This document shows, one piece after another, positions 23,852-24,657 of a DNA stretch of 24,657 nt (its first letter is position 1; every line of letters begins with the position of its first letter). The notes below the pieces were generated by a model. The model did not search any database. It was not told the DNA's origin and saw only the letters and a list, made by a program, of their open reading frames with translations. This stretch comes from Promethearchaeota archaeon. Its GTDB lineage: Archaea > Asgardarchaeota > Lokiarchaeia > Sigynarchaeales > SOKP01. The position numbers and the translations under genes were made by a program. Location of the stretch: assembly GCA_019057775.1 (NCBI GenBank), contig JAHLWT010000238.1, positions 1-24,657 on the forward strand. Direction: 5' to 3'.

Positions 23852-24657
23852 TTATTTCCATTTCATTTTTCCATAATTCTTTTGAGTTACGCTTTCTAAA
23901 TCCTCTAAAATGCTTTTTGTTCCTGTTGTTTTATAAATTTTCATTAATTCATCCATCGTTGTAATAGTCCCTTTTTTAGCTGAAAGATAGGAAAGAAGTA
24001 CTACAGCAACACCCTGTTTTGCTTGTTCAGGTGTAAATTTCGGTTCTTTATCTTCTAAGATACATTCAGCAAAATAAGCATCCTCACATCCCATAGATAT
24101 TTTATAATATTGTGGAAATGGTCCGTGTTCAATTATGGGGCTATAAAACTCTCCTTTAACTTCTGCATCTGGATGTGAAGTGAGAACTCGAATGGGATTT
24201 TCCCAGGAATGATCTTCAAGAATTGTACCTTTTGTTCCATGTAACTCTGTCCTATTAGTCGGAAGATGAACAGTAACCGAAGATAGATCGACAGTTATCA
24301 TAGCTCCACTCTTATATCTTAGAAGAATAATTGCATTGTCTTCTCCTTTATTAGGGGGAGAATTCGTAGCTTTTCCTAACCAACATTGTGCAGAATCAAC
24401 TTCTCCCAAAAGCCAATTCAATAAAGTAAATTTATGAACACCCTGATCAGCGACAACTCCACCACCTCCCTTATCATAAGTAAAATTCCAGGAATTAGGA
24501 TTAAGAAATTGATCAGGACTAACATATGCTCCTTCATAGGTTCGACCAAGAAAAACCTCTCCAATATAACCGCGGTCTATAGTATCCTTCATAAACTGGT
24601 GGGCAGGAAGAAAACGGTGATTTTCGGCAATCATGAATTTAACACCTGCTTTTTTTG
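23852..24657 (-). CDS. Gfo/Idh/MocA family oxidoreductase, 3' part (5' end outside window)
   Basis: The frame is open to the window edge. Upstream of the internal Met at 24634 the codons read KKAGVKF, which joins smoothly to MIAENHRFLPAHQ, the hinge between the Rossmann NAD(P) domain and the C-terminal domain of this family. So 24634 is not the start and roughly the first 120 residues lie beyond the window. Visible signatures include ENHRF, VADQGVHKFTLLNWLLGEV (the dimerisation/substrate domain with the D-x-G-x-H motif) and a C-terminal EQAKQGVAVVLLSYLSAKKG segment. These enzymes oxidise or reduce sugars, inositol or sugar acids with NAD(P). With GH5, GH172 and SDR genes nearby, a role in sugar catabolism (for example 3-keto-glycoside chemistry) is plausible but unproven. 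Confidence 0.88.
   Translation of the reverse strand, partial: KKAGVKFMIAENHRFLPAHQFMKDTIDRGYIGEVFLGRTYEGAYVSPDQFLNPNSWNFTYDKGGGGVVADQGVHKFTLLNWLLGEVDSAQCWLGKATNSPPNKGEDNAIILLRYKSGAMITVDLSSVTVHLPTNRTELHGTKGTILEDHSWENPIRVLTSHPDAEVKGEFYSPIIEHGPFPQYYKISMGCEDAYFAECILEDKEPKFTPEQAKQGVAVVLLSYLSAKKGTITTMDELMKIYKTTGTKSILEDLESVTQKNYGKMKWK

Noticed and set aside
24632..24634. Met codon as the start of the Gfo/Idh gene
   Set aside because: The frame continues upstream to the window edge with family-consistent residues (KKAGVKF), and the NAD-binding domain would otherwise be missing.
1..24657. tRNA, rRNA, CRISPR arrays, insertion sequences, prophage genes
   Set aside because: No cloverleaf-like segments, regularly spaced repeats, transposase/integrase motifs or phage genes were seen by eye on either strand.

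Overview
The window is AT-rich and compactly coded and looks archaeal. Evidence: TATA-like boxes a short distance upstream of genes, Shine-Dalgarno sites of the GGAGGT/GGTGAT type, a methanogen-style HdrA fused to an MvhD domain, an ADP-forming acyl-CoA synthetase alpha subunit encoded apart from its beta subunit, and a multi-subunit ferredoxin-dependent 2-oxoacid oxidoreductase. The gene mix (anaerobic ferredoxin metabolism, large secreted proteases, cytoplasmic glycosidases, SDR dehydrogenases) would fit an uncultured Asgard (Lokiarchaeia-like) archaeon. That placement is inference; no diagnostic phylogenetic marker is present.

Layout. 1-2468: the tail of an unidentified gene, then an HdrA-MvhD fusion (electron bifurcation/transfer). 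2471-3940 (-): an acyl-CoA synthetase (NDP-forming) alpha subunit, converging on hdrA with 2 bp between stops. 4382-6487: a secreted M6-like zinc protease. 6979-8226: a membrane-embedded M28 peptidase. 8371-11703: a tight 2-oxoacid:ferredoxin oxidoreductase operon, porGD (fused), porA, porB. 11825-12217 (-): a small helical unknown. 12327-12749: YjbQ. 12824-16765 (-): a 1313-aa cell-surface protein with a zincin-like domain, a VWA domain, a Ca-binding repeat segment and a C-terminal membrane anchor. 16963-24657: a carbohydrate island with a DUF2961/GH172 enzyme, a GPH sugar-symporter gene broken by one in-frame TAA, a remnant of a DMT-type transporter, two SDR dehydrogenases, a GH5 (subfamily-12-like) glycosidase and a partial Gfo/Idh/MocA oxidoreductase. 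None of the complete enzymes in this island has a signal peptide, so they probably act on imported or intracellular glycosides.

The most remarkable observation is porB (10615-11703). Its halves are in reversed order relative to every 2-oxoacid:ferredoxin oxidoreductase beta subunit I know. The segment that is normally C-terminal (YDNEAFMNTG...ATP...C..GW) comes first. The segment that is normally N-terminal (GLCPGCG...NNTSC...GGDG) comes last. All four expected [4Fe-4S] cysteines and both halves of the thiamine-diphosphate/Mg motif are retained, so this looks like a functional circular permutation whose new termini fall inside the TPP-binding motif. I know of no description of it.

How the genes fit together: Por and the acyl-CoA synthetase alpha subunit belong to peptide/sugar fermentation, with 2-oxoacids going to acyl-CoA plus reduced ferredoxin and acyl-CoA going to acid plus ATP. 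HdrA-MvhD handles ferredoxin-level electrons. The surface protease, the VWA protein and the M28 peptidase would supply peptides, and the glycosidase/dehydrogenase island would supply sugars. The pathway link is inference from families and proximity.
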